Source: Spirosoma sp.
Lineage (GTDB): Bacteria > Bacteroidota > Bacteroidia > Cytophagales > Spirosomataceae
NCBI RefSeq assembly: GCF_026391055.1
Contig: NZ_JAPLET010000022.1
Span: forward strand, 773,648-837,647
Reading direction: 5' to 3'
DNA length: 64,000 nucleotides
Part shown: positions 30,163-39,916 of the stretch, piece by piece
How the letters are laid out: each line of letters begins with the position of its first letter
Position numbering within the stretch: the first letter of the stretch is position 1
Made by a program: the position numbers and the translations under genes
Notes under the pieces: model-generated
What the model was told of the DNA's origin: nothing
What the model saw: only the letters and a program-made list of their open reading frames with translations
Databases searched by the model: none

Positions 30163-32265
30163 TCAGTGCACAAGCTCGCTCACCTCGCTCACGCTCGTTA
30201 CCGGTAGCTGGCAGGCGCGGTTGTAGCAGACATAAATAGCCGTTTGCCCATCAACCAGGCCCCGATGCTGCAACAGCGGTAACCCGTCCGGTCCCGTTTC
30301 CTGCAAATCGCTCGTACCGCATAACACCCGGTTCGGGTGAAAATCGGCATTCAGCTCGGCGCGGAACTGCTCTGCCTCTGGACCAACAATGGCAATCTCG
30401 GCTGTGGGCCGGGCACGCAGGGCAAACTGGGCCGCCCAGTTTGTCAGGTAGTCGGCGTTTTGCTCCACCAGCGGCTGCACCCGCCCCAGCATCTGATCGA
30501 CGCGTTCGGCATAGGCGGGTCTGTCCAGCAACAAACTTAGGACGTAGAGATTTTCGGCCATCATCGAATTGGACGACGGAATAACGTTATCGAACAGCTC
30601 CTTCCGTCGGGCAATCAACTCCTCGCTGTTTTTGTCGGTGAAGAACAACAGGGGTTCGGAACCGGTAAGCTCATCGACGGACGAATCAGCGAAGTTCGTT
30701 AGTACATACTGCATCAATTGATCGGCTTCGGTTAGCCAGTTTCGGGTGAACGTGGCCTGATACAAAGCCAGAAGGCCGTCGATCACAGCGGCATAATCGT
30801 CCAGAAAACCCGCCTGCCGTGCCCGTCCGGTGCCCCCTTCGCTCACTTTATACGTATGCCACAACCGGCCGTTTCGGCTGTCGCGCATTTTTTTGAGGAG
30901 AAAATAAGCCAGACGTAGGGCCAGCGTCAGAAACTCGGGTTCGCCGAAAACGCGGTAAGCCGTAACCAGCCCCTTTAGCATAAGCCCGTTCCAGGAACAG
31001 AGAATCTTGTCGTCCAGGCCGGGCCGAATACGTTCGTTACGCACCCGCAGCAAGCGCGTATGGGTGGCATCCAGACGCACATTCAGATCGGCAACCGACC
31101 AGCCCATTCGAGCCGAAAACTCGTCATCGGCTTCGATGCGATGAAGGATATTTCGTCCATGTTCCCAGTTTCCGTTTTCACTGATCGAATACAGGTCAGC
31201 GAACCAGTCGAAATCAGCACCCAGAATTTCCCTTAATTCGGGGGTGGTAAATGTATAAAACTTACCCTCTACGCCTTCGCTGTCGGCATCGAGGGCAGAA
31301 TAAAAACCTCCTTCCGGACTCAGCAGTTCACGTTGGGCAAACGCAATTGTTTGGTAAACAACGTGTTTATATAGCTTACTTTTCGTCAGGCTATAGGCTT
31401 CCGAATAAAGGGTAAGTAGTTGCCCGTTGTCATACAGCATTTTTTCGAAGTGCGGGGCAAACCAGTCGGCATCCGTCGAATAGCGGGCAAATCCGCCCCC
31501 CAACTGGTCGTAAATACCGCCAAGCGCCATACGATCCAGCGTAATCCGAACCAGATTAAGTGCCTGATCTGACATGTCGGCAGCTTCGGCAGTTTGCCGG
31601 GACGACGAGGCAACGGCATAGTACCGAAGTAAAAACCGCCATACACTTGGCATCGGAAACTTGGGCGCCCGGCGCATGCCTCCTTTTTCGTCGTCGGCTT
31701 TAACGGCTACTTTCCGGTACAGTACAGCCAGCGTTTCGGGGGCAAACAGGGGGTCATTCTGCGTCAGCCCGTAGCGTTCGGCATCGGACAGGTTCAGTTC
31801 ACGCGCAAAGCCCTCCGCCGACTGCGCCAGATCGGCACGGTGTTCGTTAAAGGCGTTGTCGATACTCTCTAGCAGATTTACCCAGTTTTTGGGCGGCAGA
31901 TACGTAACTCCGTAGAACGGCTTGGCATCGGGCATGAGGAACACGTTGAGGGGCCAGCCGCCCTGTACGCCCATTGCCTGCACGGCATCCATGTAAATCG
32001 CGTCGACATCGGGGCGCTCTTCCCGGTCAACTTTAATGCACACAAAATGCTCGTTCATGACCTGCGCCACCGCTTCTTTCTCGAACGACTCCCGCTCCAT
32101 AACGTGACACCAGTGACAGGCCGAATACCCGATACTCACGATAATCGGTTTGTCTTCTTCAATCGCTCTGGTCAGGGCTTCATCCCCCCACGGGTACCAG
32201 TTTACCGGATTTTCTGCGTGTTGAAGAAGGTATGGACTGGTTTCGTACTGAAGTTGATTAGGCAT
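30163..32265 (-). CDS. DUF255 thioredoxin-domain protein (YyaL/SSP411-like)
   Basis: 700 residues. N-terminal thioredoxin-like domain starting [20 protein letters not shown] with the CHWC motif (Cys50, Cys53) in [16 protein letters not shown], then [15 protein letters not shown]. The remainder is an (alpha/alpha)6 barrel like those of sugar epimerases and glycosidases ([34 protein letters not shown]). Widely conserved from bacteria to mammals (SPATA20), no proven activity. No signal peptide. The stop is 20 bases from the convergent yjbQ-like gene. Confidence 0.94.
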   Translation of the reverse strand: MPNQLQYETSPYLLQHAENPVNWYPWGDEALTRAIEEDKPIIVSIGYSACHWCHVMERESFEKEAVAQVMNEHFVCIKVDREERPDVDAIYMDAVQAMGVQGGWPLNVFLMPDAKPFYGVTYLPPKNWVNLLESIDNAFNEHRADLAQSAEGFARELNLSDAERYGLTQNDPLFAPETLAVLYRKVAVKADDEKGGMRRAPKFPMPSVWRFLLRYYAVASSSRQTAEAADMSDQALNLVRITLDRMALGGIYDQLGGGFARYSTDADWFAPHFEKMLYDNGQLLTLYSEAYSLTKSKLYKHVVYQTIAFAQRELLSPEGGFYSALDADSEGVEGKFYTFTTPELREILGADFDWFADLYSISENGNWEHGRNILHRIEADDEFSARMGWSVADLNVRLDATHTRLLRVRNERIRPGLDDKILCSWNGLMLKGLVTAYRVFGEPEFLTLALRLAYFLLKKMRDSRNGRLWHTYKVSEGGTGRARQAGFLDDYAAVIDGLLALYQATFTRNWLTEADQLMQYVLTNFADSSVDELTGSEPLLFFTDKNSEELIARRKELFDNVIPSSNSMMAENLYVLSLLLDRPAYAERVDQMLGRVQPLVEQNADYLTNWAAQFALRARPTAEIAIVGPEAEQFRAELNADFHPNRVLCGTSDLQETGPDGLPLLQHRGLVDGQTAIYVCYNRACQLPVTSVSEVSELVH

Positions 32266-32309
32266 AAGCTAAAATGGGTATGACGGCACCATGATTGATT
32301 AGCCGTTGT

Positions 32310-33959
32310 TCAAAAGCCCTGAATAACTATTTTTTTCGACAGAATCTGGTCGCCACTTTGTACCCGGAGGAAATAAATACCCGCGGGCAAATCGGCAATA
32401 TTTACACGCTCCGTAATCGTATGAACCGCTCGTTTAACTACCGGCTGACCACTTGTGTTCAACAATGTGAGGCTGGTGGGCGCAGCGGGCAACCTGCCGA
32501 AGGTGACAGTGAGCGTGGTTTGCGCCGGATTTGGAAATACGGTCATATCGGCCAGTATCGGCTCGTTAGCCGTTACCACCCCCATATCGAACTGACACAG
32601 ATAAACCTCGCGACCGGTGAGTTCGATGGTCTGCTGCCAGGTTTTGTACCTGACCGTCAGCGTTGTTCTGGCCCCTTCGTCGGCATAGGGATTCTGGGCG
32701 GCAATCAGGATTTTGTTGCCCTTGGCCACACCCCGCCAAACGGGAAGCTCTTTATCCAGTAAGTCGCGGGCGGGTGTTTCGATGACCAGTTCGTAGGCTC
32801 CCTGAAACATATCGGCAAATCGCGACAGCCGATACAGGCCGTGCGTAAAATGCTCATAGGCCGCGTAGGTATCCGTGCGGGTCGGGGTCAGGGTTGGGTT
32901 TTCCCAGAGCCATAGACCGGCCGCTCCCGAAAAGAACGGGAAAATAGCCGTGGCTTCGGCCATAAACCGCTGAATGAAATTCGGGTAACTAGTCGAACTA
33001 TCGTGGTAACGCAGCCATACCCACGGCACTACGGGTTTGGGACTCCAGGCCCGGTTCACCTCAACCTGAAACAGCAGGTAGGCCAGATACTGTTTGGCAA
33101 ATGGATTCGGGTAATCGTAGAAATAATACGCGGAGGGCGACAGGGCGTTTAACTGCTCGTAATAAGGCCCGCCGATGCCCCGGCCAGTGGAATCCTGAAC
33201 CAGATAATTCGTTCGGGCAAGATTGGTTGACCAGTCAGACCAGGAGAACGTCGCCACGTTCATGTACGTATTCAGCACAGGCGAATCGGCGTAGCTGGTC
33301 AGGCTGATGTTGGTCAGGTCGGCATGCTGGCGCACGTAACGGGCAGCTTCGGCATACAGATTCCGCATATCGCGCTTGTAGGCTGCGACAAAGTCGGCAT
33401 CCGACAGGTTTCGATAAGGGGCGGGAACACGGGGATCGGTTTTGATTCGCAGAATCCGGGTATCCGTTTCCAGAATTCGCTCAAGATCGAGCGCCAGCCG
33501 ACTGATGGGAAGCACGTACAAACCTGCCGAATTTTTCTGTCCACCGGCCAGGCCCGACAGAAAACTATCCCAATTGGCGCGGTAGCCGTTCAGGTCATTT
33601 GCCCAAGGGCTTTCGATGGTTTCCCAGGGTTGCCCAAAGCCGGTAGCCACGCCATAATAGACCACCGCCCGTTGCGAAGGTTTTACCAACGATCCAAACT
33701 CATTGTCTTTAATATCAACCAGGTGGCTAAATCCATGTCGGAGCGGGCTTGCCTGCGTATCCGAAAAGCGAGGGCCACCGTAAATAATCGGGAAAGGCAG
33801 CGAGAAATCAGGAAACTTGCTCCATTCAATCTGATTCGGCTGCGTAACCGGTGTAAAGCTGAGTCGCTCGGCACATTGCAGCTGAGCCGTCGCAACAGAC
33901 AACAGGCCCGGCCAAAACCCAGCAAAACAGAGGAAGAAAAAGCCAAATGAAACGCGCAT
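32310..33959 (-). CDS. Secreted protein with T9SS type A sorting domain
   Basis: 549 residues from ATG 33959. A TTG 18 bases upstream is inside the predicted -7 box, which favours the ATG. Signal peptide: FGFFFLCFAGFWPGLLSVATAQ. The central region reads like a TIM-barrel-type hydrolase (NISLTSYADSPVLNTYMN; PVVPWVWLRYHDSS; AAGLWLWENP), but I cannot name the family. The last ~80 residues are a T9SS C-terminal domain (MTVFPNPAQTTLTVTFG, NIADLPAGIYFLRVQSG, KKIVI), which directs export across the outer membrane. It is the clearest sign in this window that the host has T9SS. Confidence 0.85.
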   Translation of the reverse strand: MRVSFGFFFLCFAGFWPGLLSVATAQLQCAERLSFTPVTQPNQIEWSKFPDFSLPFPIIYGGPRFSDTQASPLRHGFSHLVDIKDNEFGSLVKPSQRAVVYYGVATGFGQPWETIESPWANDLNGYRANWDSFLSGLAGGQKNSAGLYVLPISRLALDLERILETDTRILRIKTDPRVPAPYRNLSDADFVAAYKRDMRNLYAEAARYVRQHADLTNISLTSYADSPVLNTYMNVATFSWSDWSTNLARTNYLVQDSTGRGIGGPYYEQLNALSPSAYYFYDYPNPFAKQYLAYLLFQVEVNRAWSPKPVVPWVWLRYHDSSTSYPNFIQRFMAEATAIFPFFSGAAGLWLWENPTLTPTRTDTYAAYEHFTHGLYRLSRFADMFQGAYELVIETPARDLLDKELPVWRGVAKGNKILIAAQNPYADEGARTTLTVRYKTWQQTIELTGREVYLCQFDMGVVTANEPILADMTVFPNPAQTTLTVTFGRLPAAPTSLTLLNTSGQPVVKRAVHTITERVNIADLPAGIYFLRVQSGDQILSKKIVIQGF

Positions 33960-33974
33960 TGCTTGAAGTTTCGC

Positions 33975-33982
33975 CAAAACTA
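33975..33982 (-). promoter_or_regulatory. Promoter -7 box of the T9SS-cargo gene
   Basis: TAGTTTTG on the minus strand fits TAnnTTTG exactly and lies 16 bases before ATG 33959. No clear -33 element was identified. Confidence 0.4.
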
Positions 33983-34039
33983 CGGAATTTTAGGAGCGTA
34001 AGAAGCGATTAGAATTAATCGCTCGTTACTGTTTTACAT

Positions 34040-34528
34040 ATGAAACGAAATAAACAACCCCATCCCGTTATGCATCCCATTCGCATTCTGTTCTTCTGTA
34101 CAGTTCTGTTTACCGCCCTGACCGGTTGCTCGACGGATAACGGCACCGACCCGAATCCAACTTCAGCATCTCAGTCAGAATTGCTCGTTGCCAACAACTG
34201 GGTAACCAATCGGGTATCCACGCCCGACGGGCAGGAAATCAACAGAAACCGGCTAAACCAGTCAACTCAGGTTCTCTACGACCTAAACATGCAGTTCCGG
34301 AACAACGGTACGGTTCGGGCGCTCGACCCCAAACAGTCTAACTCAGTGGTTAACCAGGGCACTTGGGTGCTGGCTTCCGACAGCAAATCCATTGATGTCA
34401 ACGTGCAGGGATTCAGAGGTAATTTCCCGATTGTACAGCTAACGAAGAATAAACTCGTCCTCCGCCAACGCGCGCCCGTCGACGGGAAAGACGCGGATAT
34501 CAATCTGGAATTTATACCAAGTTTGTAA
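34040..34528 (+). CDS. Lipocalin-like lipoprotein of unknown function
   Basis: 162 residues. N-terminal basic stretch, hydrophobic segment ILFFCTVLFTALTGC with lipobox (LTGC), then a Ser/Asn/Thr-rich linker. The mature part begins ANNWVTNRVSTPDG and contains short strands (LNMQFRNNGTVRAL; NQGTWVLASDSKSIDVNV; IVQLTKNKLVLR), the pattern of Bacteroidota lipocalin-like domains that bind unknown small molecules. ATG 34070 is an alternative start. Divergent from the T9SS cargo gene. Confidence 0.8.
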   Translation: MKRNKQPHPVMHPIRILFFCTVLFTALTGCSTDNGTDPNPTSASQSELLVANNWVTNRVSTPDGQEINRNRLNQSTQVLYDLNMQFRNNGTVRALDPKQSNSVVNQGTWVLASDSKSIDVNVQGFRGNFPIVQLTKNKLVLRQRAPVDGKDADINLEFIPSL

Positions 34529-34577
34529 GTCTTTTTAGTCGGTAAGTCGCTGAGCAACGTTCACCCACTCCCCAGAA

Positions 34578-35456
34578 ATGAAATTTAAAACCGAGCCGGG
34601 CTTTTTTATCCATGCCGACGCCTGGGGTGACCCGCAGAACCCACCCGTATTGCTCCTGCACGGGGGCGGCCAAACCCGGCACTCCTGGGGCGATACAGCA
34701 ACTGTGCTGGCCGACGCTGGCTGGTATGCCGTGGCCCTCGATGCACGCGGGCATGGCGACAGCGACTGGTCGGACAAGGCCAACTACAGCATCGACTACC
34801 TGGCCAGCGACCTTCGGACAATCTGTGCTACCTTCGACCGGAAACCCGCGCTTGTTGGGGCATCCATGGGCGGTATGACGGCCCTTGTAGCGGAAGGCGA
34901 ACGAGGGCCATCCTACCCGGAGCCTATTTGCTCGGCCATTGTACTGGTCGATATTGCCCCGCGCAATGAACAGAAAGGCATCGAACGTATTTTCGCTTTT
35001 ATGAGCCAGAATCTGGACGGCTTTGCCACCCTCGACGAAGCCGCCGAAGCCGTGGCCGCTTATCTGCCCAACAGACCACGCCCGTCAGATAACAGCCGAC
35101 TGGAGAAAAACCTGCGACTGCGGCCGGGACCCAACGGCAATCAGCGTTATTACTGGCACTGGGACCCTAACATGCTGACCATCTGGCGGCACAGCACTGG
35201 TCCGGACAAACAGACAGACAACGCAAATCGATTGTATCAGGCGGCCCGCTCGCTAACCGTTCCAACGCTGATTGTTCGCGGAGGCATCAGTGATGTGGTG
35301 AGCGAAAAGGTTATGGCCGAATTTCTGAACGCGGTTCCCCATGTTCAAAGCATCAGCGTGGCCGACGCCGGGCATATGGTGGCGGGCGACTCAAATCATG
35401 CCTTCACCAGGGCAGTAATTGACTTTTTAAGTGGAGTTAGTGAGGTAAGTAAATAG
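34578..35456 (+). CDS. Alpha/beta hydrolase
   Basis: 292 residues. Oxyanion region VLLLHGGGQTRHSW, nucleophile Ser96 in GASMGG, and catalytic His266 in VADAGHMVAGD; DARGHGDSDW follows the first strand. Cap domain between about 120 and 205. Resembles haloalkane-dehalogenase/esterase-type hydrolases, substrate unknown. Only 49 bases after the lipoprotein gene, possibly co-transcribed. A box TAAGTTTG follows at 35462, possibly a promoter for the transporter downstream. Confidence 0.92.
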   Translation: MKFKTEPGFFIHADAWGDPQNPPVLLLHGGGQTRHSWGDTATVLADAGWYAVALDARGHGDSDWSDKANYSIDYLASDLRTICATFDRKPALVGASMGGMTALVAEGERGPSYPEPICSAIVLVDIAPRNEQKGIERIFAFMSQNLDGFATLDEAAEAVAAYLPNRPRPSDNSRLEKNLRLRPGPNGNQRYYWHWDPNMLTIWRHSTGPDKQTDNANRLYQAARSLTVPTLIVRGGISDVVSEKVMAEFLNAVPHVQSISVADAGHMVAGDSNHAFTRAVIDFLSGVSEVSK

Positions 35457-35543
35457 TGAAGTAAGTTTGTTGGCCCCCAACGAGTAACTTACTTTACTCA
35501 CTTTACTTAATCAACCTACTCCACTTACTTCATAGTTTTCCCC

Positions 35544-36863
35544 TTGAAAAACTCCCCCCGTACACTAACTGCCTGGACATACTATGACTGGGCCAACTCG
35601 GTTCATTCGCTGGTAATTGTATCGAGCATCTTCCCGGTTTATTTTTCGGCTACCGCCCTTAACGAAACTGGCGGGCCGATTATCCGCTTTCTGGGATTTT
35701 CACTCAAGAATTCGGTGCTCTTTTCCTATACCATTTCGGCGGCTTTTTTATTTACCGCCCTGCTCTCCCCCATTTGCTCGGCCATTGCCGATTATAGCGG
35801 CCACAAAAAAGCCTTCATGAAGTTCTTCTGCTATCTCGGGGCCATCAGTTGCAGTCTGCTTTATTTTTTCACCCGAGAAACCACCACCTTTTCGGTGATC
35901 TGCTTCTGGCTGAGCCTTATTGGCTGGAGCGGCAGCATTGTCTTTTACAACTCTTACCTACCCGACATTGCAACCGAAGACCAGTACGACCGGGTGAGCG
36001 CCCGTGGCTTTTCCATGGGGTATATTGGTAGTGTGCTGCTCATGATCATCAATCTGGTCGTCATTCTGAAGCGGGAGTGGTTCGGCAACATTTCCGAAGC
36101 GCTGGCTTCCCGTATCGCCTTCCTGACCGTGGGCATGTGGTGGATCGGCTTTGCTCAGATTCCGTTTAGTAGATTACCGGAAGGAGTCAAGAAAGTGACG
36201 CCCCAAACTCAAAAAAGCAACTATTTACTAAACGGCTTTAACGAGTTGCGGCAGGTGTGGGCCAACTTGCAGCAGCGTCCGCTGGCCAAGCGATTTCTCG
36301 TGTCCTTTTTTGTGTATAACATGGCGGTGCAAACAGTCATGTATGTGGCCACCATTTTTGGTAGTGATGAATTAAAACTACCGGGACAAAGTCTGATCAT
36401 CACGGTATTACTGATTCAACTGGTCGCTATTCCGGGCGCTTACGGTTTTTCCCGACTTTCCGAATGGCTCGGCAACACCTATGCACTCATGGTGGCGGTT
36501 GTCATCTGGATCGGTATCTGCGCGGGTGCGTATTACGTGCAAACGCAATCGCAGTTTTTTATGCTGGCGGCCATTGTCGGGCTGGTTATGGGAGGAATTC
36601 AGTCGCTTTCGCGGTCTACGTACTCTAAACTCATTCCGGCAACTACCGACACCGCATCCTTTTTCAGCTTTTACGACGTAACCGAGAAGCTATCCATCGT
36701 ATTGGGAACGCTCGTTTATGGACTCATCGAACAAATTACGGGGAGTATGCGCAATTCGGTACTCGCTCTGTTACTGCTGTTTGTAATTGGGTTCCTGCTT
36801 TTATGGCGAATTCCTTCACAAAAAGTTTACCATACCCCTTTGGAGAACGCAGAAGTTTTGTAA
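35544..36863 (+). CDS. UMF1-type MFS transporter (Atg22-like)
   Basis: 439 residues, about 12 membrane spans. Begins AWTYYDWANSVHSLVIVSSIFPVYF, the signature of the UMF1/Atg22-like subfamily. Start is TTG 35544; no ATG gives a complete first helix. A charged loop between the halves (PEGVKKVTPQTQKSN) is typical. Substrate unknown; yeast Atg22 exports amino acids from the vacuole. Upstream at 35450-35500 is a hairpin-rich stretch (AGTAAGTT pairing with AACTTACT around GTTGG/CCAAC). Confidence 0.9.
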   Translation: MKNSPRTLTAWTYYDWANSVHSLVIVSSIFPVYFSATALNETGGPIIRFLGFSLKNSVLFSYTISAAFLFTALLSPICSAIADYSGHKKAFMKFFCYLGAISCSLLYFFTRETTTFSVICFWLSLIGWSGSIVFYNSYLPDIATEDQYDRVSARGFSMGYIGSVLLMIINLVVILKREWFGNISEALASRIAFLTVGMWWIGFAQIPFSRLPEGVKKVTPQTQKSNYLLNGFNELRQVWANLQQRPLAKRFLVSFFVYNMAVQTVMYVATIFGSDELKLPGQSLIITVLLIQLVAIPGAYGFSRLSEWLGNTYALMVAVVIWIGICAGAYYVQTQSQFFMLAAIVGLVMGGIQSLSRSTYSKLIPATTDTASFFSFYDVTEKLSIVLGTLVYGLIEQITGSMRNSVLALLLLFVIGFLLLWRIPSQKVYHTPLENAEVL

Positions 36864-36868
36864 GTTTG
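36839..36868 (+). promoter_or_regulatory. Promoter of tRNA-Val
   Basis: TTTG (36839-36842), 18 bases, TAAGTTTG (36861-36868), an exact Bacteroidota pattern. The -7 box includes the TAA stop codon of the transporter gene. The tRNA begins 36 bases downstream. Confidence 0.6.
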
Positions 36869-36903
36869 TGGCCCGATCAGCCATCATTGATCAGGCACGA
36901 CAA

Positions 36904-36978
36904 AGGAGGTTAGCTCAGTTGGTTCAGAGCGCTGCTTTGACAGAGCAGAGGTCAGCGGTTCGAGCCCGCTACTTCCTA
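36904..36978 (+). tRNA. tRNA-Val (anticodon GAC)
   Basis: 75 bases. Acceptor stem AGGAGGT with ACTTCCT (one G-U pair), D arm TAGCTCAGTTGGTTCAGAGC, anticodon stem CTGCT/AGCAG with loop TTGACAG (GAC), T loop GTTCGAGCC. No insertion beside it. Confidence 0.95.
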
Positions 36979-36989
36979 CACCGATTACC

Positions 36990-37024
36990 AAACCTCGAAA
37001 ACGCCCCGTTTTCGAGGTTTTTTT
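36990..37024 (+). terminator. Terminator after tRNA-Val
   Basis: Perfect 14-bp stem (36990-37003 with 37007-37020) around a CCC loop, followed by a T run. Confidence 0.92.
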
Positions 37025-37448
37025 ATGCCGCTCCGGCATCTCTGTTCTCCATCAATTTGCTTGTTCAACACCCTCCGCATACTCCGTTTTAAGCCGGACC
37101 AGAGATGGCTTCCATTGGTCAAACATAAACGATTATATATATTTACCGATCAAGTACTCTATATACACTCTATATATACTCTTATTGACTGGAATAGCTG
37201 AATAAGCGTGTATGACTGCCGCGAACAACGCATTCAACCAATAAAGCCACAGTCTGATTATGTCGTATCGGCTTGGCTTAAGTAACCCCACGACCTGCTT
37301 TATTCTCTTCACGCTAAATCTGAGCCTGTTCCTGACCGGTTGCAGACTCGTATTATCATTTTTCGAGGTGTTGACTACGACCTGTGCGGTCAGCAACTTT
37401 TTCTGTGAACACAATCAATACAATACCCTTTCTCTCCGCAGCATAACC

Positions 37449-39536
37449 ATGAAAAAAAATCCACTCCTACTTCTTCTTCTTTTAGTATCCACTTTTTGCC
37501 GGGCGCAGGAAATACGAGGCTTAGTCCGGATTGTTGACGGAGGTACTTCCCAACCCGCGTCGCTGAGTATTGTGGGGCCCGATTCACTTGGGGAAGGAAC
37601 GACCAAACCCTACCGTATCATCCTGACTTCGCCAACCGGCACTACCGCTGATGTTTCTGAAACGGCTCGTTTCTCCGCCAGCCGGGGTAGTGCATCCGGC
37701 CTGACCATTACTCCGGGCAAACCGATCAATTTGACCAACGCCAACAATACCGTTCGGGGTGATGACCGCATTACTACACTCCGGGCAACGTACGAAACCC
37801 TTAGTATAAGCCGGGAAATCGTGCTGACCGACGCCACCGCCGGCTATGTAGCGGTGGCCCCGCGCCTGGTAAATGCGACAGATATAAACAGGTGGCCGCA
37901 AATGAAAACCGGTGACCTGATTGTTGAAGGGGCCACATTCGTTGTCGCCAATCAGGGCGATTACTCCATCCAGATTCGATCAAGTCAGAATAATGTACCC
38001 ACCTTGCAGCCAGGCGCTACGGTCTGGATCAAGGGCGCTAGGTACATCAATTTTACCCTACAGCTCAACCAGTCGCGGGTACCGGTCGGCCAGCCACCCA
38101 TTCAGGTGAGGAACTACGATGGGCAGGTAGAAATACAGAACACATTGACCCTGCTGGGGGCGCAGGGAGCAAAAATTTCGGGGAAGTACGAAGCGGCTAC
38201 GGGCATGGGCGATGCGGATTACCAGGGACATGGCAAGGGAAGTTATGCTTTTACCACCGGCCGGTATGGCTGGCTGCTCAATAACAAGTACCTCGACAAA
38301 ACAAGACCTGCCCTGACTATGGACGGGGGCGTGCGCGATATTGAATGGGAGTTTATGGAAGTCAAGGCTGGCTATTTTACGGCCATGCTGTTCAATGCCC
38401 GCAATTACGACATGAACATCCCCACGTCGACAACTTACCTTCCCTTCGAAAACATCAACATCCACGACTTCTACATTCACGATCTCGATGGGGAAGGCAT
38501 TTACCTGGGGTCGACCGAATTAAACCTGAAAGCCCATTTCAAGGGCGGCAGCTTTTACAATTCACGGGTGTTACGGGTTGGCAATGAAGGGCTTCAGTTT
38601 GGCCAGCTGAATGCAGGCATGCGTGTGTTCAACAACGTTGTCCATAGCAATTTCAACTGGCGGGACCCTTTCCAGAAGTATCAGGACAATTCGCTTCAGC
38701 TTGCCTTGTTCGAAGGCGTGAGGGTGTACAATAATCTCTTTCTGAGTGGAGGAGAAAAGCAGTTTACTGTCCTCGCCAGGGGCGATACGGCAATTGGCAG
38801 CATTGCCAGCCGCACCGATACACTGCTCATTCGCAACAACGCCTTCCTATACAACCGGGGATGGTACGAAGGTTTTCTGAGCACCCTGGGGGTGGCTGGT
38901 GTCAGAAACCCAATCAAAAACCTGACGCTGACCATCGACCGGAATCTATTCGGTAAAAATACATACGCCTATAACCAGGTTTACACCAATGTACCTGAAC
39001 AGAACTACCTGCTCCTCTTCGATTTACTGGGTACCGATACCGACATACGGGTCACTAACAATGTTTATGATGGCAGCAGCAAGGCCCGGACAAGGTGGGT
39101 ACTGAACTCAGGTCCCACCCCCATTTTTGAATCGGCAAATAGTCTGAACGGCATCGTTCCCCATCCCGCCTTTGAAAATTATTTGGGACTTCCCCCTGAC
39201 TATCACTACTCCCGAATCGAGAAATGGGCCGGGGTCGTAGGCAGTGAAAGCGGATTTACGGCACCCGGTACTCTTAAAGGTACACTCATCACCGTACCCA
39301 TTGGTGATATCCGCTTTCGGAATGGCATCGGCTATGAATCGAAAGCAGCCAACAATACCAACATTGAGCCAGCCGTAGCGTCAAATTGGCAGAACTACTG
39401 GAATGTCCTCTATTGGGATCGACGGACGGGCGAGTTGATCCGTAACCCAACGAACCTGTCTAACCTTTCCACAACGCCACCAGACAATACCAGGCTACTT
39501 AACTTTTATAAAGATCGGGGTATTGGTGTCTACTGA
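37449..39536 (+). CDS. Secreted right-handed beta-helix protein
   Basis: 695 residues from ATG 37449, where a typical signal peptide begins (MKKNPLLLLLLLVSTFCRAQ). The 63 codons of open frame before it are AT-rich and unlikely to be translated. Residues about 20-120 are Ig-like or adhesin-like (LTSPTGTTADVSETARFSA). From about 195 the repeating short strands (NINIHDFYIHDLDGEGIYLG; NSRVLRVGNEGLQFGQL; GVRVYNNLFLSGG; LLIRNNAFLYN) form a parallel beta-helix as in pectate lyases. No T9SS tail. It probably binds or cleaves a polysaccharide, substrate unknown. Confidence 0.85.
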   Translation: MKKNPLLLLLLLVSTFCRAQEIRGLVRIVDGGTSQPASLSIVGPDSLGEGTTKPYRIILTSPTGTTADVSETARFSASRGSASGLTITPGKPINLTNANNTVRGDDRITTLRATYETLSISREIVLTDATAGYVAVAPRLVNATDINRWPQMKTGDLIVEGATFVVANQGDYSIQIRSSQNNVPTLQPGATVWIKGARYINFTLQLNQSRVPVGQPPIQVRNYDGQVEIQNTLTLLGAQGAKISGKYEAATGMGDADYQGHGKGSYAFTTGRYGWLLNNKYLDKTRPALTMDGGVRDIEWEFMEVKAGYFTAMLFNARNYDMNIPTSTTYLPFENINIHDFYIHDLDGEGIYLGSTELNLKAHFKGGSFYNSRVLRVGNEGLQFGQLNAGMRVFNNVVHSNFNWRDPFQKYQDNSLQLALFEGVRVYNNLFLSGGEKQFTVLARGDTAIGSIASRTDTLLIRNNAFLYNRGWYEGFLSTLGVAGVRNPIKNLTLTIDRNLFGKNTYAYNQVYTNVPEQNYLLLFDLLGTDTDIRVTNNVYDGSSKARTRWVLNSGPTPIFESANSLNGIVPHPAFENYLGLPPDYHYSRIEKWAGVVGSESGFTAPGTLKGTLITVPIGDIRFRNGIGYESKAANNTNIEPAVASNWQNYWNVLYWDRRTGELIRNPTNLSNLSTTPPDNTRLLNFYKDRGIGVY

Positions 39537-39789
39537 GTTGGCGTAGACCCTCCGGGGTAAGGTTACTATCCCCAACGAGTCTGGTCAGGCGGCTATAGGC
39601 ATCTTTCCGATTCTCGACGGACGAATCGTCAAAGCGTTTGTAAGTCACCCAGTCGACATAAGCGGTGTTTTGATCAACATCGAGAATGCCCCCTCCTTCA
39701 ACGGCCTTCCCATCGAGTTCAGGTACGTAAAGGACAGTAAGCGTAATAGCGGCTTCGCCTTTAGGATAAAATGTCCAGGAGAGTTTCAT
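39499..39789 (-). CDS. Small hypothetical protein (96 aa)
   Basis: Begins MKLSWTFYPKGEAAITLTVL, contains PELDGKAVEGGGILDVDQNT and ends in a helical segment (SRLTRLVGDSNLTPEGLRQL). Soluble, no signal peptide. Its 3' end overlaps the convergent beta-helix gene by 38 bases. Amino-acid content looks natural and there is no competing frame over most of its length, but I recognise no family. Confidence 0.5.
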   Translation of the reverse strand: MKLSWTFYPKGEAAITLTVLYVPELDGKAVEGGGILDVDQNTAYVDWVTYKRFDDSSVENRKDAYSRLTRLVGDSNLTPEGLRQLSRHQYPDLYKS

Positions 39790-39916
39790 CGTTCGCTCTT
39801 AAGTTAAGACCAGGTAACCGGGCTACTATTTTATTTATAAAATAAAACTTCCTTAGTCTACCACTGTTAACTTAAGTAAGTTCTAGTTTTACGTTTTTCC
39901 GTTACCAGTAGTTCAC

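Noticed and set aside
37260..37448. 63-residue extension before the beta-helix protein
   Set aside because: A clean signal peptide starts at ATG 37449; the upstream part is an AT-rich leader.
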